The notes: generated by a model not told the origin, from the sequence alone. 64,000 bases of DNA from Angustibacter luteus (GCF_039541115.1 NZ_BAABFP010000007.1:460290-524289); one strand, 5' to 3'. Counted from the stretch's first letter, positions 17,844 through 27,152 are shown. Numbers and translations: made by a program.

Positions 17844-17849
17844 TAGCGT
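17844..17849 (+). promoter_or_regulatory. -10 box of a leaderless promoter (SGNH hydrolase)
   Basis: TAGCGT, then six bases, then the GTG at 17856. The same hexamer and spacing occur before comEA. Confidence 0.6.
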
Positions 17850-17855
17850 GCTCGC

Positions 17856-18596
17856 GTGACCGGTCGGCTGCTCGTCCTCGGCGACTCGCTGACCTACCAC
17901 GGGCCCACCGGGCCCGAGCTCGTCACCGACCCGCGGCTGTGGCCGCAGCAGGTGGCGGCGTCCACCGGACGCCGGCTCGACCTGCTGGCCCGGCAGGGCT
18001 GGACCGCCCGCGACGCGTGGTGGGCGCTCACCAAGGACCCGGTTGCCTGGTCCGTGCTGCTGCCGCGGGCCGACGTCCTGGTCCTCGCGGTGGGCGGCAT
18101 GGACGCGCTGCCGGCCAGCCTCCCGACGTACCTGCGGGAGGGGATCCCGTACGTGCGGCCGGCCGCCGCGCGCCGTCGGGTGCGCGCCGCCTACCGGACC
18201 GCTCACCCGGTCGTGGTGCGGTGCACCGGCGGTCGGCTGCGGGCGCTGCCGCAGCGGGCCACCGACCACTACCTGTCCCGGGTCGTGGCCGGTGCGCGGC
18301 ACTACCGGCCGGGCATCGCGGTGGTCGCGCTGACCCCGCCGCCGTGGCGATCCGCCGACTTCCCGGTGCACCGGACGCACGGCCCGTCCGTGCAGGCCGC
18401 GCGGGCCTGGGCGGCCCGCGAGCGGGTCGACCTCGTCGAGCTGGACCCGATCGTCGCACCGGCACTGGCCGCCGGCCGGGGCAACCCGGACGGCCTGCAC
18501 TGGGACTGGCCGACCCACCAGGAGATCGGGCGGGCGGTCAGTGCTGCCGTGGCCCGCGCCGTCCGCGCGAGCGCCGCCGGCACTGCGCTAACCTGA
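17856..18596 (+). CDS. SGNH/GDSL family hydrolase
   Basis: 246 residues, no signal peptide. Block I is LLVLGDSLTYHG with nucleophile serine in GDSL; the oxyanion glycine is in VLAVGGMDALP, and the catalytic Asp/His block is NPDGLHWDWPTHQEIG. These enzymes are esterases or lipases acting on acyl or acetyl esters, and the substrate is unknown. The GTG at 17856 is immediately downstream of a leaderless-type -10 box. The gene ends just before the leuS leader. Confidence 0.88.
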   Translation: MTGRLLVLGDSLTYHGPTGPELVTDPRLWPQQVAASTGRRLDLLARQGWTARDAWWALTKDPVAWSVLLPRADVLVLAVGGMDALPASLPTYLREGIPYVRPAAARRRVRAAYRTAHPVVVRCTGGRLRALPQRATDHYLSRVVAGARHYRPGIAVVALTPPPWRSADFPVHRTHGPSVQAARAWAARERVDLVELDPIVAPALAAGRGNPDGLHWDWPTHQEIGRAVSAAVARAVRASAAGTALT

Positions 18597-18600
18597 CCAG

Positions 18601-18636
18601 GTGCGAGTCGTGCAGCTCCTTAGCCGGCCGCGCTGA
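18601..18636 (+). CDS. Candidate leader peptide upstream of leuS
   Basis: An 11-residue frame VRVVQLLSRPR begins with GTG at 18601 and contains two adjacent Leu codons (CTC, CTT). Its last codons and stop form the left arm of an 11-bp stem (18627-18637 with 18681-18691). This fits ribosome-stalling control of leucyl-tRNA synthetase by leucine supply. No strong ribosome site precedes it. Start and function are inferred. Confidence 0.45.
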   Translation: MRVVQLLSRPR

Positions 18637-18785
18637 CCTCGAGAACGGGTGCGACCCCGCCGGGCCCCGCACGATCCCGCGTCAGCGCGGCGACCCTCCT
18701 GCGCAGGTCCAGCCTGTGACCCGGGGGTCTTTTCGTGTCTCGCAGACACTCCAGCGGCCGGCACCCTGACGACGACAGGACCATG
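18601..18785 (+). promoter_or_regulatory. leuS leader with alternative hairpins
   Basis: Elements in order: Leu-containing short frame; a perfect 11-bp stem 18627-18637/18681-18691 enclosing a smaller GTGCG/CGCAC stem (18649-18653/18668-18672); CAGG/CCTG; GACC–CGGG–GGTC followed by TTTT (18718-18733), which looks like a terminator; then GTGTCT–CGC–AGACAC (18735-18749). This is a plausible attenuator. No T-box specifier or TGGN antiterminator element was recognised. Confidence 0.5.
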
Positions 18786-21671
18786 ATGAGCGACACGATC
18801 GACAGCGCCAGCACCGCGAGCGCGGCGGAGACCCCGCCGTTCCGGTACTCCGCGCAGCTTGCCGGCCAGATCGAGCAGGACTGGCAGGACCACTGGGAGA
18901 GCGAGGGCACGTTCAGCGCGCCCAACCCCGCCGGGCCGTGGGCGGACCCGGACGGCGTGGCCGCCCGGGAGAAGCTGTTCGTGCTGGACATGTTCCCCTA
19001 CCCCTCGGGCGCCGGCCTGCACGTCGGGCACCCGCTGGGCTACATCGCGACGGACGTGTTCGGCCGCTACCAGCGGATGCGCGGGCTGAACGTGCTGCAC
19101 GCCCTGGGCTATGACGCGTTCGGCCTGCCTGCCGAGCAGTACGCCGTGCAGACCGGGCAGCACCCGCGCAAGACCACCGAGGAGAACATCGTCACGATGC
19201 GCCGCCAGCTGCGGCGGTTGGGGCTGGCGCACGACTCGCGCCGGTCGGTGGCGACCACGGACCCGGAGTTCGTGCGCTGGACGCAGTGGATGTTCCTGCG
19301 GATCTGGGACGCCTGGTACGACACCGATGCCGAGGGCGGGCGGGGTCGGGCGCGGCCCATCGCCGAGCTGGAGCGCGAGTTCGCGGACGGCGTCCGGCCG
19401 CTGCCGGACGGGCGCGACTGGGCGGACCTGGACGCGGGGGAGCGGCGCGATGTCGTGGACGGCTACCGGCTGGCCTACGTCTCCGAGGCGCCGGTCAACT
19501 GGTGCCCCGGCCTGGGGACGGTGCTGTCCAACGAGGAGGTCACGAACGAAGGCCGCAGCGAGCGCGGCAACTTCCCGGTCTTCAAGCGCAGCCTGCGGCA
19601 GTGGATGATGCGGATCAGCGCGTACTCCGACCGGCTGACCGACGACCTGGACCGGCTGGACTGGCCGGAACCGGTCAAGCTGATGCAGCGCAACTGGATC
19701 GGGCGCAGCCACGGTGCGCGGGTGCGGTTCGCGGTGGCCGGCGGGGCCGACATCGAGGTCTTCACCACGCGGCCCGACACGTTGTTCGGTGCGACGTTCA
19801 TGGTCCTGGCGCCCGAGCACCCGCTGGTCGACCAGATCGTCCCCGCGGCCTGGCCCGAGGGCACGAAGGACGCCTGGACCGGCGGCGCGAGCGACCCGGC
19901 GGCCGCGGTCGCCGCCTACCGGCAGCAGGCGTCGCTGAAGAGCGACCTGGAGCGGCAGACCGAGGGCCGGGAGAAGACCGGCGTGTTCACCGGGGCGTTC
20001 GCGACCAGCCCGGTCAGCGGCCAGCCGGTCCCGGTCTTCGTCGCCGACTACGTGCTGATGGGCTACGGCACCGGCGCGATCATGGCCGTGCCCGGCCAGG
20101 ACGAGCGCGACTGGGAGTTCGCCACCCGGTTCGACCTGCCGATCATCCGGACCGTCGCGCCGCCGTCGGGCTGGGAGGGTGAGGCGTTCACCGGTGAGGG
20201 TCCGGCGATCAACTCGGCCAACGACGAGATCAGGCTGGACGGCCTGGGCATCCCCGAGGCCAAGGCCGCCATCACGCAGTGGTTGCAGCGCAACGGGTCT
20301 GGCGAGGGAGCGATCACCTACAAGCTGCGCGACTGGCTGTTCAGCCGGCAGCGCTACTGGGGCGAGCCGTTCCCGGTGGTGTTCGACGACGAGGGTCGGG
20401 TGCACGCCGTCCCGGACGACCAGCTGCCCGTGCAGCTGCCCGACGTCCCGGACTACTCGCCGCGCACGTTCGCGCCGGACGACGCCGACTCCGACCCCGA
20501 GCCGCCGCTGGGCCGCGTGCCCGAGTGGGTGTCCGTGGAGATGGACCTGGGTGAGGGCCCGCGGCGCTACCGCCGCGAGACGAACACCATGCCGAACTGG
20601 GCCGGGTCCTGCTGGTACTTCCTGCGGTACCTGGACCCGGCGAACCAGGACACGTTCTGCGACCCGGAGAACGAGGCCTACTGGATGGGGCCGCGCGGCG
20701 AGCGCGCGCCGGGGGTGGCCGACCCCGGCGGCGTCGACCTGTACGTCGGCGGCGTCGAGCACGCCGTCCTGCACCTGCTGTACGCGCGCTTCTGGCACAA
20801 GGTGCTGCACGACCTGGGCTACGTGACGAGCGAGGAGCCGTTCCGGCGCTACTTCGGCCAGGGCATGATCCAGGCGTTCGCCTACCGGGACACCCGTGGT
20901 CAGGTCGTCCCGGCCGACGAGGTCGTCGAGGACGACGGCGAGTGGTCGTGGCAGGGCGAGTCGGTCGCTCGCGAGCACGGCAAGATGGGCAAGTCGCTGA
21001 AGAACGTCGTGACGCCCGACGAGATGTACGAGAGCTACGGCGCCGACACCTTCCGGGTCTACGAGATGTCGATGGGTCCACTGGACGTGTCACGGCCGTG
21101 GGAGACGCGGGCCGTCGTCGGCTCGCTGCGCTTCCTGCAGCGACTGTGGCGCAACGTGGTCGACGAGCAGACCGGTGGGCTGACGGTGGTCGACGAGCCG
21201 GCTCCCGAGGCGCTGCGCCGGGCCCTGCACCAGACCGTCGACGCGGTCGGGCGCGACTTCGAGGGCATGCGGTTCAACACCGCCGTGGCCAAGCTGATCG
21301 AGCTGAACAACCAGCTGACGCCGTTGGCGGCCGTGCCGCGCGAGCTGGCGGAGCCGCTGGTGCTGATGGCCGCGCCGATGGCGCCGCACCTGGCGGAGGA
21401 GCTGTGGCGCCGGTTGGGGCACGACACCTCGCTGGCGTTCGAACCGTTCCCGCAGGCCGATCCCGCGCTGCTGGTCGACGACACGGTCACCTGCGTCGTC
21501 CAGGTCCAGGGCAAGGTCCGCGACCGGCTGGAGGTGCCGCCGGGCATCGCCGAGGACGAGCTGCGCGAGCTGGCCCTGGCCAGCGACAAGGTCGTCGCGG
21601 CCCTGGCCGGTCGCGGCATCCGCACCGTCGTCGTCCGGGCGCCGAAGCTGGTCAACGTGGTGCCGGAGTAG
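18786..21671 (+). CDS. leuS: Leucyl-tRNA synthetase
   Basis: 961 residues from ATG 18786. It charges tRNA-Leu. The class I HIGH-type motif is HVGH at 79-82 in [17 protein letters not shown]; the connective editing domain has [14 protein letters not shown]; the KMSKS-type loop is KMGKS at 733-737; the C-terminal part has the anticodon-binding domain. Adjacent ATGs at 18783 and 18786 are possible; AGGA at 18777-18780 is better spaced for the second. An in-frame GTG at 18735 lacks a ribosome site and lies in the leader hairpins. degV begins four bases after the stop, so the genes form an operon. Confidence 0.97.
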   Translation: MSDTIDSASTASAAETPPFRYSAQLAGQIEQDWQDHWESEGTFSAPNPAGPWADPDGVAAREKLFVLDMFPYPSGAGLHVGHPLGYIATDVFGRYQRMRGLNVLHALGYDAFGLPAEQYAVQTGQHPRKTTEENIVTMRRQLRRLGLAHDSRRSVATTDPEFVRWTQWMFLRIWDAWYDTDAEGGRGRARPIAELEREFADGVRPLPDGRDWADLDAGERRDVVDGYRLAYVSEAPVNWCPGLGTVLSNEEVTNEGRSERGNFPVFKRSLRQWMMRISAYSDRLTDDLDRLDWPEPVKLMQRNWIGRSHGARVRFAVAGGADIEVFTTRPDTLFGATFMVLAPEHPLVDQIVPAAWPEGTKDAWTGGASDPAAAVAAYRQQASLKSDLERQTEGREKTGVFTGAFATSPVSGQPVPVFVADYVLMGYGTGAIMAVPGQDERDWEFATRFDLPIIRTVAPPSGWEGEAFTGEGPAINSANDEIRLDGLGIPEAKAAITQWLQRNGSGEGAITYKLRDWLFSRQRYWGEPFPVVFDDEGRVHAVPDDQLPVQLPDVPDYSPRTFAPDDADSDPEPPLGRVPEWVSVEMDLGEGPRRYRRETNTMPNWAGSCWYFLRYLDPANQDTFCDPENEAYWMGPRGERAPGVADPGGVDLYVGGVEHAVLHLLYARFWHKVLHDLGYVTSEEPFRRYFGQGMIQAFAYRDTRGQVVPADEVVEDDGEWSWQGESVAREHGKMGKSLKNVVTPDEMYESYGADTFRVYEMSMGPLDVSRPWETRAVVGSLRFLQRLWRNVVDEQTGGLTVVDEPAPEALRRALHQTVDAVGRDFEGMRFNTAVAKLIELNNQLTPLAAVPRELAEPLVLMAAPMAPHLAEELWRRLGHDTSLAFEPFPQADPALLVDDTVTCVVQVQGKVRDRLEVPPGIAEDELRELALASDKVVAALAGRGIRTVVVRAPKLVNVVPE

Positions 21672-21675
21672 CACG

Positions 21676-22518
21676 GTGGTCGTCGCCGTCGTCACGGACT
21701 CCACCGCCACCCTGACCGACCACGACCTCCAGGGGCTCGACGTGCGCGTCGTCCCGCTGCAGGTGGTGGTCGGCCGGACGGCGTACGACGAGGGCGTCGA
21801 GATCACCTCGGCCGAGGTCGCGGCCGCGCTGCGGGCCGGGACGCCCTCGTCGACGTCCCGGCCGAGCCCCCAGCTCTTCCTGGACGCCTACACGGCGGCC
21901 GCCGAGGCCGGCGCGGACTCGGTGGTGTCGCTGCACATCTCGGCGGCGCTGTCGGGGACCTACGAGTCCGCGGTGCTCGCCGCGCGCGACTCGCCCGTGC
22001 CCACCGAGGTCGTCGACTCGCGCTCGATGGGGATGGGCCTGGGCTACCTCGTGCTGCAGGCGGCACGGTCGGCCGCGGACGGACAGGACGCGGCGACGAT
22101 CGCGGCCGCGTCCCGCGAGCGCGCCCGGACCTCGCGCGCGTTCTTCTTCGTCGCCACCCTGGAGCACCTGCGGCGCGGCGGCCGGATCCGGCCCACCGCC
22201 GCCTTCGTCGGCTCGGCGCTGGCGATCAAACCCCTGCTGGTGCTGGACGACGGGATCATCTCGCCGCTGGAGAAGGTCCGGACGTCGTCCCGGGCGCTGG
22301 CCCGGCTCGCGGACCTGGCGGCGGCGCAGATCGGGCCGGGCCCGGCGGAGGTCGCCGTGCACCACCTGGACGCCCTCGAGCGGGCGCAGGCCCTGGCGGA
22401 CGGGCTCGCCGCCAGACTGCCCGACCTCGGCCCGATCGAGGTGCGGGACGCCGGCGCCGTGATCGGCACGCACGTCGGGCCGGGGATGGTCGCGGTCGTG
22501 GTGGTGCCGGGCCCATGA
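21676..22518 (+). CDS. DegV family fatty-acid-binding protein
   Basis: 280 residues. The N-terminus VVAVVTDSTATL is the DegV start; TSRPSPQLFLDAY, LHISAALSGTYESA and VVDSRSMGMGLGYLV line the fatty-acid site; LEHLRRGGRI and KPLLVLDDG are also typical. DegV/FakB-type proteins hold a fatty acid for phosphorylation by a FakA-type kinase; no kinase is in this window. GTG at 21676 is four bases after leuS. The stop TGA lies within the first unit of a 15-bp repeat array and overlaps the ATG of a repeat-encoded minigene. Genes here and plsY both relate to acyl supply for phospholipids. Confidence 0.92.
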   Translation: MVVAVVTDSTATLTDHDLQGLDVRVVPLQVVVGRTAYDEGVEITSAEVAAALRAGTPSSTSRPSPQLFLDAYTAAAEAGADSVVSLHISAALSGTYESAVLAARDSPVPTEVVDSRSMGMGLGYLVLQAARSAADGQDAATIAAASRERARTSRAFFFVATLEHLRRGGRIRPTAAFVGSALAIKPLLVLDDGIISPLEKVRTSSRALARLADLAAAQIGPGPAEVAVHHLDALERAQALADGLAARLPDLGPIEVRDAGAVIGTHVGPGMVAVVVVPGP

Positions 22519-22591
22519 ACGGCCGGCCCATGAACGGCCGGCCCATGAACGGCCGGCCCATGAACGGCCGGCCCATGATCGGCCGGGCATG
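22510..22591 (+). repeat. 15-bp tandem repeat array joining degV and plsY
   Basis: Five units of GGCCCATGAACGGCC (22510, 22525, 22540, 22555 exact; 22570 with ATGATC) and a decayed sixth that supplies the plsY ATG. Each unit holds an ATGA stop/start overlap and junctions form GGCCGGCC. Confidence 0.95.
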
Positions 22592-22592
22592 A
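22515..22592 (+). CDS. Repeat-encoded minigene (MNGRP)4-MIGRA
   Basis: A 25-residue frame made of four MNGRP repeats and MIGRA. Its ATG overlaps the degV stop (ATGA, 22515-22518) and its TGA overlaps the plsY start (ATGA, 22589-22592). The period of 15 bp keeps every unit in frame. It has no ribosome site of its own. It could be a translational relay coupling degV to plsY or simply an expanded spacer; whether the peptide is made is unknown. Confidence 0.4.
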   Translation: MNGRPMNGRPMNGRPMNGRPMIGRA

Positions 22593-23227
22593 ACGGCGCG
22601 CCGTGGTGGCAGCTCGTGCTGCTCGTGGTGCTGGCCTACCTGGTGGGCTCCGTGAGCCCGGCCGCACTGCTGGCCCGCCGGCGCGGGATCGACCTGCGGC
22701 ACAGCGGGTCCGGCAACCCGGGTGCGACGAACGTGGCCCGGGCGATGGGCCGGCGCTGGGGGATCACCGTCGGCGTCCTGGACGTGCTCAAGGGCACCGT
22801 CCCCACTCTCGTCGGCCTGCTCGTGCTGGGTCGTCCGGGGGTGTACGCCGTCGCCGTCGCGTGCGTGCTCGGCCACGTCACGTCGCCCTTCCTGCGGGGC
22901 CGGGGCGGCAAGGGGGTGGCGACGTCGCTCGGCGTGCTGCTCGCCGCGGCCTGGCTGTGGGTGGCGGCCGTGGCGGTGGTGTTCGTCGTGGTGGTGGCAG
23001 TGACCCGGTGGGTGGCCGGCGCGTCCGTCGCGGCAGCGCTGGCGCTGGCGCCGGTGTGCCTGCTGCTGGGGCCGGTCTGGGGCGTCCCGGCGGACGCCTG
23101 GTCGCGGGTCTTCGGACTCGTCCTGGTGCTCGTGGTGCTCGGCCGGCACCGGACGAACCTGGTGCTGCGCTGGATGGCGCGCAAGGCCGGCGCCGGCACC
23201 AGCACCGGCACCAGCACCAGCACCTGA
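22589..23227 (+). CDS. plsY: Acyl phosphate:glycerol-3-phosphate acyltransferase
   Basis: 212 residues, integral membrane enzyme starting phospholipid synthesis by moving an acyl group from acyl phosphate to glycerol-3-phosphate. The three PlsY motifs are present: GSVSPAALLARRRGIDLRH / GSGNPGATN, GHVTSPFLRGRGGKGVAT, and the late HRTNLVLRW. Five or more hydrophobic helices are visible. ATG at 22589 lies in the decayed last repeat and overlaps the minigene stop. The C-terminus is a short GTSTGTSTST repeat. Pairing with degV suggests linked acyl metabolism. Confidence 0.93.
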   Translation: MNGAPWWQLVLLVVLAYLVGSVSPAALLARRRGIDLRHSGSGNPGATNVARAMGRRWGITVGVLDVLKGTVPTLVGLLVLGRPGVYAVAVACVLGHVTSPFLRGRGGKGVATSLGVLLAAAWLWVAAVAVVFVVVVAVTRWVAGASVAAALALAPVCLLLGPVWGVPADAWSRVFGLVLVLVVLGRHRTNLVLRWMARKAGAGTSTGTSTST

Positions 23228-23239
23228 CCCCCCCACTAA

Positions 23240-23277
23240 CGCCACTCAGTCCGGTTTCCGCCACTCAGGCCGGTTTC
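23240..23277 (+). repeat. Two 19-bp direct repeats after plsY
   Basis: CGCCACTCAGTCCGGTTTC (23240-23258) is repeated at 23259-23277 with one mismatch. The rest of the plsY-comEA gap has no recognisable gene. Confidence 0.8.
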
Positions 23278-23390
23278 CCGGCCACGCAACCGGCCTGGGC
23301 GGCGGAAGCGGGCTCTTGTCCACGGGAAGACGGTTCGTCCCACCGTCCACAGGTGCGGGTCGGCGGGCTGTGCCGCGGACGCCGGATGCC

Positions 23391-23396
23391 TAGCGT
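23391..23396 (+). promoter_or_regulatory. -10 box of a leaderless comEA promoter
   Basis: TAGCGT then CGCAGC then the GTG at 23403. Same hexamer and spacing as at 17844. Confidence 0.6.
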
Positions 23397-23402
23397 CGCA
23401 GC

Positions 23403-24200
23403 GTGATCGACGACTTCGAACCACACGAACCCGCGCCTCGGACTGGACGGCGGACCAGCCTGCGCGCAGGTGCGGACCGACTCCTGGTGGACGTCGCAGC
23501 CCGGACGGGAGTGAGCCCGCGGGCCGTGGTCTGCCTGCTGGTGCTCGCGCTCGTCGTGCTCGCCGTCATCGGGTTGCGCACTGGGTTGACCCGGGCGGGC
23601 GCCGAGCCCACGCCGATCCCGGCGTTGGCCACCAATGCTTCGGCGGCGGCGACGTCCAGCACCGCGCCGAGCTCATCCGTGGGCGCGACTGCACCGGGGA
23701 CGCCGACCGCATCAGGCACCGTGACCGCAGCGCGGCTGGTGGTGCACGTCGTCGGCCAGGTCCGTCGGGCCGGGGTGGTCCGGCTCCCCGTCGGAGCCAG
23801 GGTCGAGGACGCCCTCGAGGCGGCCGGCGGGGCGAGGAACGGTGCGGACCTCGCCGCGGTGAACCTGGCGCGGCCGTTGGTGGACGGCGAGCAGGTGGTC
23901 GTGCCGAAGCGCGGCGAGGCGCTCGCCGCGCCCGCGCCGGCCGGCCCGGCCGGCCCGGCCGGCCCGGCCGGTTCCACCGGAGGGGCGGTCTCCGGGACTG
24001 CGCCCGCTACACCGGTCGACCTCAACACCGCTACCGTCGAGCAGCTCGACGCGCTGCCAGGAGTGGGGCCGGTGCTGGCGGGGCGGATCCTGGACTGGCG
24101 CACCCAGCACGGCCGGTTCAGCTCCGTCGACGAGCTCGGTGAGGTCAGCGGCATCGGTGAGAAGGTGCTGGAGCGACTGCGCCCGCTGGTCCGGGTGTGA
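23403..24200 (+). CDS. comEA: ComEA family DNA-binding competence protein
   Basis: 265 residues. A cytoplasmic basic start, one transmembrane helix (VCLLVLALVVLAVIGL, about 43-58), a Ser/Thr/Ala linker, a SLBB domain (LVVHVVGQVRRAGVVRLPVG), a GPAGPAGPAG repeat, and a C-terminal double helix-hairpin-helix (VDLNTATVEQLDALPGVGP, then GEVSGIGEKVLERLRP). ComEA binds incoming DNA at the outer face of the membrane and passes it to ComEC, encoded immediately downstream with a GTGA overlap. Confidence 0.93.
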   Translation: MIDDFEPHEPAPRTGRRTSLRAGADRLLVDVAARTGVSPRAVVCLLVLALVVLAVIGLRTGLTRAGAEPTPIPALATNASAAATSSTAPSSSVGATAPGTPTASGTVTAARLVVHVVGQVRRAGVVRLPVGARVEDALEAAGGARNGADLAAVNLARPLVDGEQVVVPKRGEALAAPAPAGPAGPAGPAGSTGGAVSGTAPATPVDLNTATVEQLDALPGVGPVLAGRILDWRTQHGRFSSVDELGEVSGIGEKVLERLRPLVRV

Positions 24201-26671
24201 CGGAGACCGCTGAGCCAGCCGAGCCAACTGATCCCACCGATCCCACTGATCCCACTGAGCCCCCGGACCTGCGGTTGCTCGTCCCGGCCCTCGTGGCGTG
24301 GTGCGCCGCCGCCGGTTCGCTCGGCGCTCCGTCCATCGGGCGCGGCGCGGCGGCGGTGGTCCTGGTGCTGGCGTCGGGCTGGACGGCCAGGGCGGCCCGC
24401 CGCCGGCTGGAGCGAGGCGGACGGCACGCCAGGCTGCGCGCCGGGCCGGGCCTGGCCGCGGCCGCGCTGGCGTCGCTGGCCGCCGGACTGGTTCTCGCGT
24501 CGTCCGGTCTGCAGGCGTGGGCGCGCGACTCGGGGGGTGTGCGGGCCCTCGCGCAGGACGGCGCGACGGTGGTGGTCGAGGGCGTGGTGGCCAGCGACCC
24601 GCGGACGCTGCCAGCCCGCGGCCACCAGCCCCCGATGGTGATGCTCCGGGTCTCCGCGCGGTCGCTGGCCGGCCGTGGCGCGGGCCGGAGCGTCCGGGCC
24701 CGCGTGTTGGTCTTCGCCGACCAGCGGTGGTCCGGGCTGCGCTGGGGCCAGCAGGTGCGGCTACGGGGCCGGCTCGGGCCGTCACCGACCGCCGACGACG
24801 TGGTCGCCACGCTCACGGCGCGGGGTCCGCCCGAGGTCACCCGGGCCGCCTCGAGCCTGGACCGGCGGGTCGAGGCGGTTCGCGCCGGGCTGCGCCGCGC
24901 AGTGGAGCCACTGCCCGTCGACGCTCGTGGGCTGCTGCCCGGCCTGGTGGACGGCGACACGTCCCAACAGCCCGAGGACCTCGCCGAGGCCATGCGCACG
25001 ACGGGACTGACGCACCTGTCGGCAGTGTCGGGGACGAACGTCTCCATCGTCTGCGCGATGGCCCTCGCGCTGGCCCGTGGGATCGGCCTCGGCCGCCGTA
25101 CCCGGCTCGTGGCGGCTGGCGTCCTGCTGGCCGGCTTCGTCCTGCTGGCCCGTCCTGAGCCGTCGGTGCTGCGGGCGGCCGTGATGGGGGCGATCGGGCT
25201 GCTCGCCGTCGGGACGTCTCGGCGGCGCGCCGCCCTGCCGGCGCTCTCCACGGCCGTCGTCGTCCTGCTCGTGCTCGACCCCTGGCTCGCCCGGTCGTTC
25301 GGCTTCGCCCTGTCAGTCCTGGCCACGCTCGGCCTGCTGCTGTTCGCCACCCGCTGGGGCCGGGCGTGGTCGAGGCGGCTGCCCGGCCCACTGGCCCGAC
25401 CGCTCGCCACGGCGCTCGCCGTCCCCGTCGCCGCCCAGGTGACCTGCACGCCGCTGATCGTGCTGCTGTCCGGCCGGGTCAGCCTGGTGGCCGTGCCGGC
25501 GAACCTGCTCGCGGAGCCGTGTGTGGCCCCGGCCACGGTGATCGGGGTCGCCGCCGCCGTGGTCTCGCCCGTGTCACCCTGGGTCGCCGCCCTGCTGGCC
25601 CGGGTCGGCGGACTGCCGTGCCAGGCCATCGGCTGGATCGCGAGGTCGCTGGCCGAGGTGCCCGGTGGCCAGCTGCCGTGGCCCGATGCGGCGCCAGCCG
25701 CGGTGCTGCTCGCGGTGCTGCTCGGCGCCGCGGTCTTCCTGGGGCCGGTGCTGGCCCGACGGCGTCGGTCGCTGCTGGTCGCGGCCGCGACGGTCACCGT
25801 GGGTGTGCTGCTCGCCGTGGTCCGACCCAGCCTGCCGCCGCGGCCCGGGGCCGGGGTCTGGCCGCCGCCGGGCTGGGTGCTGGTCGCGTGCGACGTCGGC
25901 CAGGGGGATGCCCTGGTCCTGGCCACGGGCCCGGGCCGCGGGGTCCTGGTCGACGCCGGGCCCGACCCGGACGCCGTCGACGACTGCCTGCGTGACCTCG
26001 CGATCCGGCAGCTCGACACGGTGGTGCTCACCCACTTCCACGCCGACCACGTCGACGGGCTAGCCGGTGCGATACGGGGCCGGCGGGTGGGTCAGGTCGT
26101 CGTCACCATCGTGGACGACCCGCCGGAGCAGGCTCGGCGGGTCCGGGCGCTCGCCGGGCGGGCCGGGATCGACGTCCGGACCGTCGTGGACGGCGAGACC
26201 GGGCGAGACGGGCCACTGTCCTGGCAGGTGCTGTGGCCCGGACGCGTCGTGCACGACGGCTCCGTGCCGAACAACGCCAGCATCGTGCTGCGCGCCAGTG
26301 CCGGTGGGCTGAGCCTGCTGCTCCTGGGGGACGTCGAGCCCGCTGCGGCGCGCGCGGTCGCGGTCCGGGCCCGCCAGGCCCCCGGCGGTCCGCAGGTCGA
26401 CGTGCTCAAGGTCGCCCACCACGGCAGCGCGCAGCAGGATGCCGGGCTGATCGCCGACGCCCGTCCGCGGCTGGCGCTGGTCAGCGTGGGAGAGGGCAAC
26501 GACTACGGACACCCCGCGCCGTCCCTGCTCCGCCTGCTCGCGGAGCAGGGGACGGTGCTGGCCCGCACGGACCGGCAGGGCGACCTCGCCGTGGTGGTCC
26601 GCGACGGCGGGCTCGCGCTGTCGACCTCGGGCCCGCACCGGCACGAGCCCCGCGGACGGGTCAGCCGGTGA
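24197..26671 (+). CDS. comEC: ComEC/Rec2 DNA-uptake channel
   Basis: 824 residues. An N-terminal part with hydrophobic helices and an OB-like region is followed by the competence membrane domain (GLTHLSAVSGTNVSIVCAMAL) with many helices, and a C-terminal metallo-beta-lactamase-like domain with LTHFHADHVDGL and KVAHHGSAQQD. ComEC forms the inner-membrane channel for single-stranded DNA and its C-terminal domain may degrade the second strand. A DPTDPTDPTE repeat lies at the N-terminus. GTG 24197 overlaps the comEA stop. The 3' end overlaps the convergent carbonic anhydrase gene by 11 bp. No pilus genes are in this window. Confidence 0.95.
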   Translation: MTETAEPAEPTDPTDPTDPTEPPDLRLLVPALVAWCAAAGSLGAPSIGRGAAAVVLVLASGWTARAARRRLERGGRHARLRAGPGLAAAALASLAAGLVLASSGLQAWARDSGGVRALAQDGATVVVEGVVASDPRTLPARGHQPPMVMLRVSARSLAGRGAGRSVRARVLVFADQRWSGLRWGQQVRLRGRLGPSPTADDVVATLTARGPPEVTRAASSLDRRVEAVRAGLRRAVEPLPVDARGLLPGLVDGDTSQQPEDLAEAMRTTGLTHLSAVSGTNVSIVCAMALALARGIGLGRRTRLVAAGVLLAGFVLLARPEPSVLRAAVMGAIGLLAVGTSRRRAALPALSTAVVVLLVLDPWLARSFGFALSVLATLGLLLFATRWGRAWSRRLPGPLARPLATALAVPVAAQVTCTPLIVLLSGRVSLVAVPANLLAEPCVAPATVIGVAAAVVSPVSPWVAALLARVGGLPCQAIGWIARSLAEVPGGQLPWPDAAPAAVLLAVLLGAAVFLGPVLARRRRSLLVAAATVTVGVLLAVVRPSLPPRPGAGVWPPPGWVLVACDVGQGDALVLATGPGRGVLVDAGPDPDAVDDCLRDLAIRQLDTVVLTHFHADHVDGLAGAIRGRRVGQVVVTIVDDPPEQARRVRALAGRAGIDVRTVVDGETGRDGPLSWQVLWPGRVVHDGSVPNNASIVLRASAGGLSLLLLGDVEPAAARAVAVRARQAPGGPQVDVLKVAHHGSAQQDAGLIADARPRLALVSVGEGNDYGHPAPSLLRLLAEQGTVLARTDRQGDLAVVVRDGGLALSTSGPHRHEPRGRVSR

Positions 26672-27152
26672 CCTCGTGCAACGTCCCGTCGGCCACGTCG
26701 AAGACGAACCCGCGCACCTGGTCGGTGTGCGGCACGAACGGGCTGGTCCGGATGGCGGCAATGCCCTCCCGGACGTCGGTGTCCAGGTCGGTGAACGACC
26801 GCGCCGCCCACTCGGGCTCGGACCCGGTGTCGTCCCGCAGGATGCCGGCGAACTGCTCGTCGGTGAACGTGAGCATCCCGCAGTCGGTGTGGTGCACCAG
26901 CACGATCTCGGTGGTGCCGAGCAGCCGCTGGCTGATCGCGAGCGAGCGGATCGCGTCGTCGGACACGACGCCTCCTGCGTTGCGGATCACGTGCGCCTCA
27001 CCCTCGGCGATCCCCAGCACCCGGGAGACGTCCAGCCGGGCGTCCATGCAGGCCAGGACGGCGATGTGCTTGGACGGCGGGAGCGGCAGCGGACCGCTGA
27101 ACCCCTCGGCGTACCCCTTGTTGTTCTCCAGGTACTCGTCGGTGACGGACAT
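26661..27152 (-). CDS. Beta-class carbonic anhydrase
   Basis: 163 residues, usual for the short type II beta class. Zinc ligands are C35 in ACMDARLD, H88 and C91 in HHTDCGML, with D37/R39 forming the Asp-Arg dyad. It interconverts CO2 and bicarbonate in the cytoplasm. ATG at 27152 follows GAGGAGATC, a good ribosome site. It is a monocistronic gene convergent with comEC and divergent from holA. Confidence 0.95.
   Translation of the reverse strand: MSVTDEYLENNKGYAEGFSGPLPLPPSKHIAVLACMDARLDVSRVLGIAEGEAHVIRNAGGVVSDDAIRSLAISQRLLGTTEIVLVHHTDCGMLTFTDEQFAGILRDDTGSEPEWAARSFTDLDTDVREGIAAIRTSPFVPHTDQVRGFVFDVADGTLHEVTG

Noticed and set aside
15600-18596. Mobile element inserted at tRNA-Ala
   Set aside because: No integrase, no repeat of the tRNA 3' end downstream, and base composition is unchanged.
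18601-18785. T-box riboswitch before leuS
   Set aside because: No specifier loop or conserved T-box bulge could be identified; a leader peptide explains the elements better.
18588-20978. Long open frame on the minus strand across leuS
   Set aside because: Antisense to a clear leuS; composition reflects GC-rich codon bias. Same for minus-strand frames at 4752-6851 and 11703-13883 and the plus-strand frame 42542-44125 opposite the exporter.
22510-22591. CRISPR array
   Set aside because: Units are contiguous with no spacers and no cas genes are nearby; the 59527-59616 and 9781-9840 arrays fail for the same reason.
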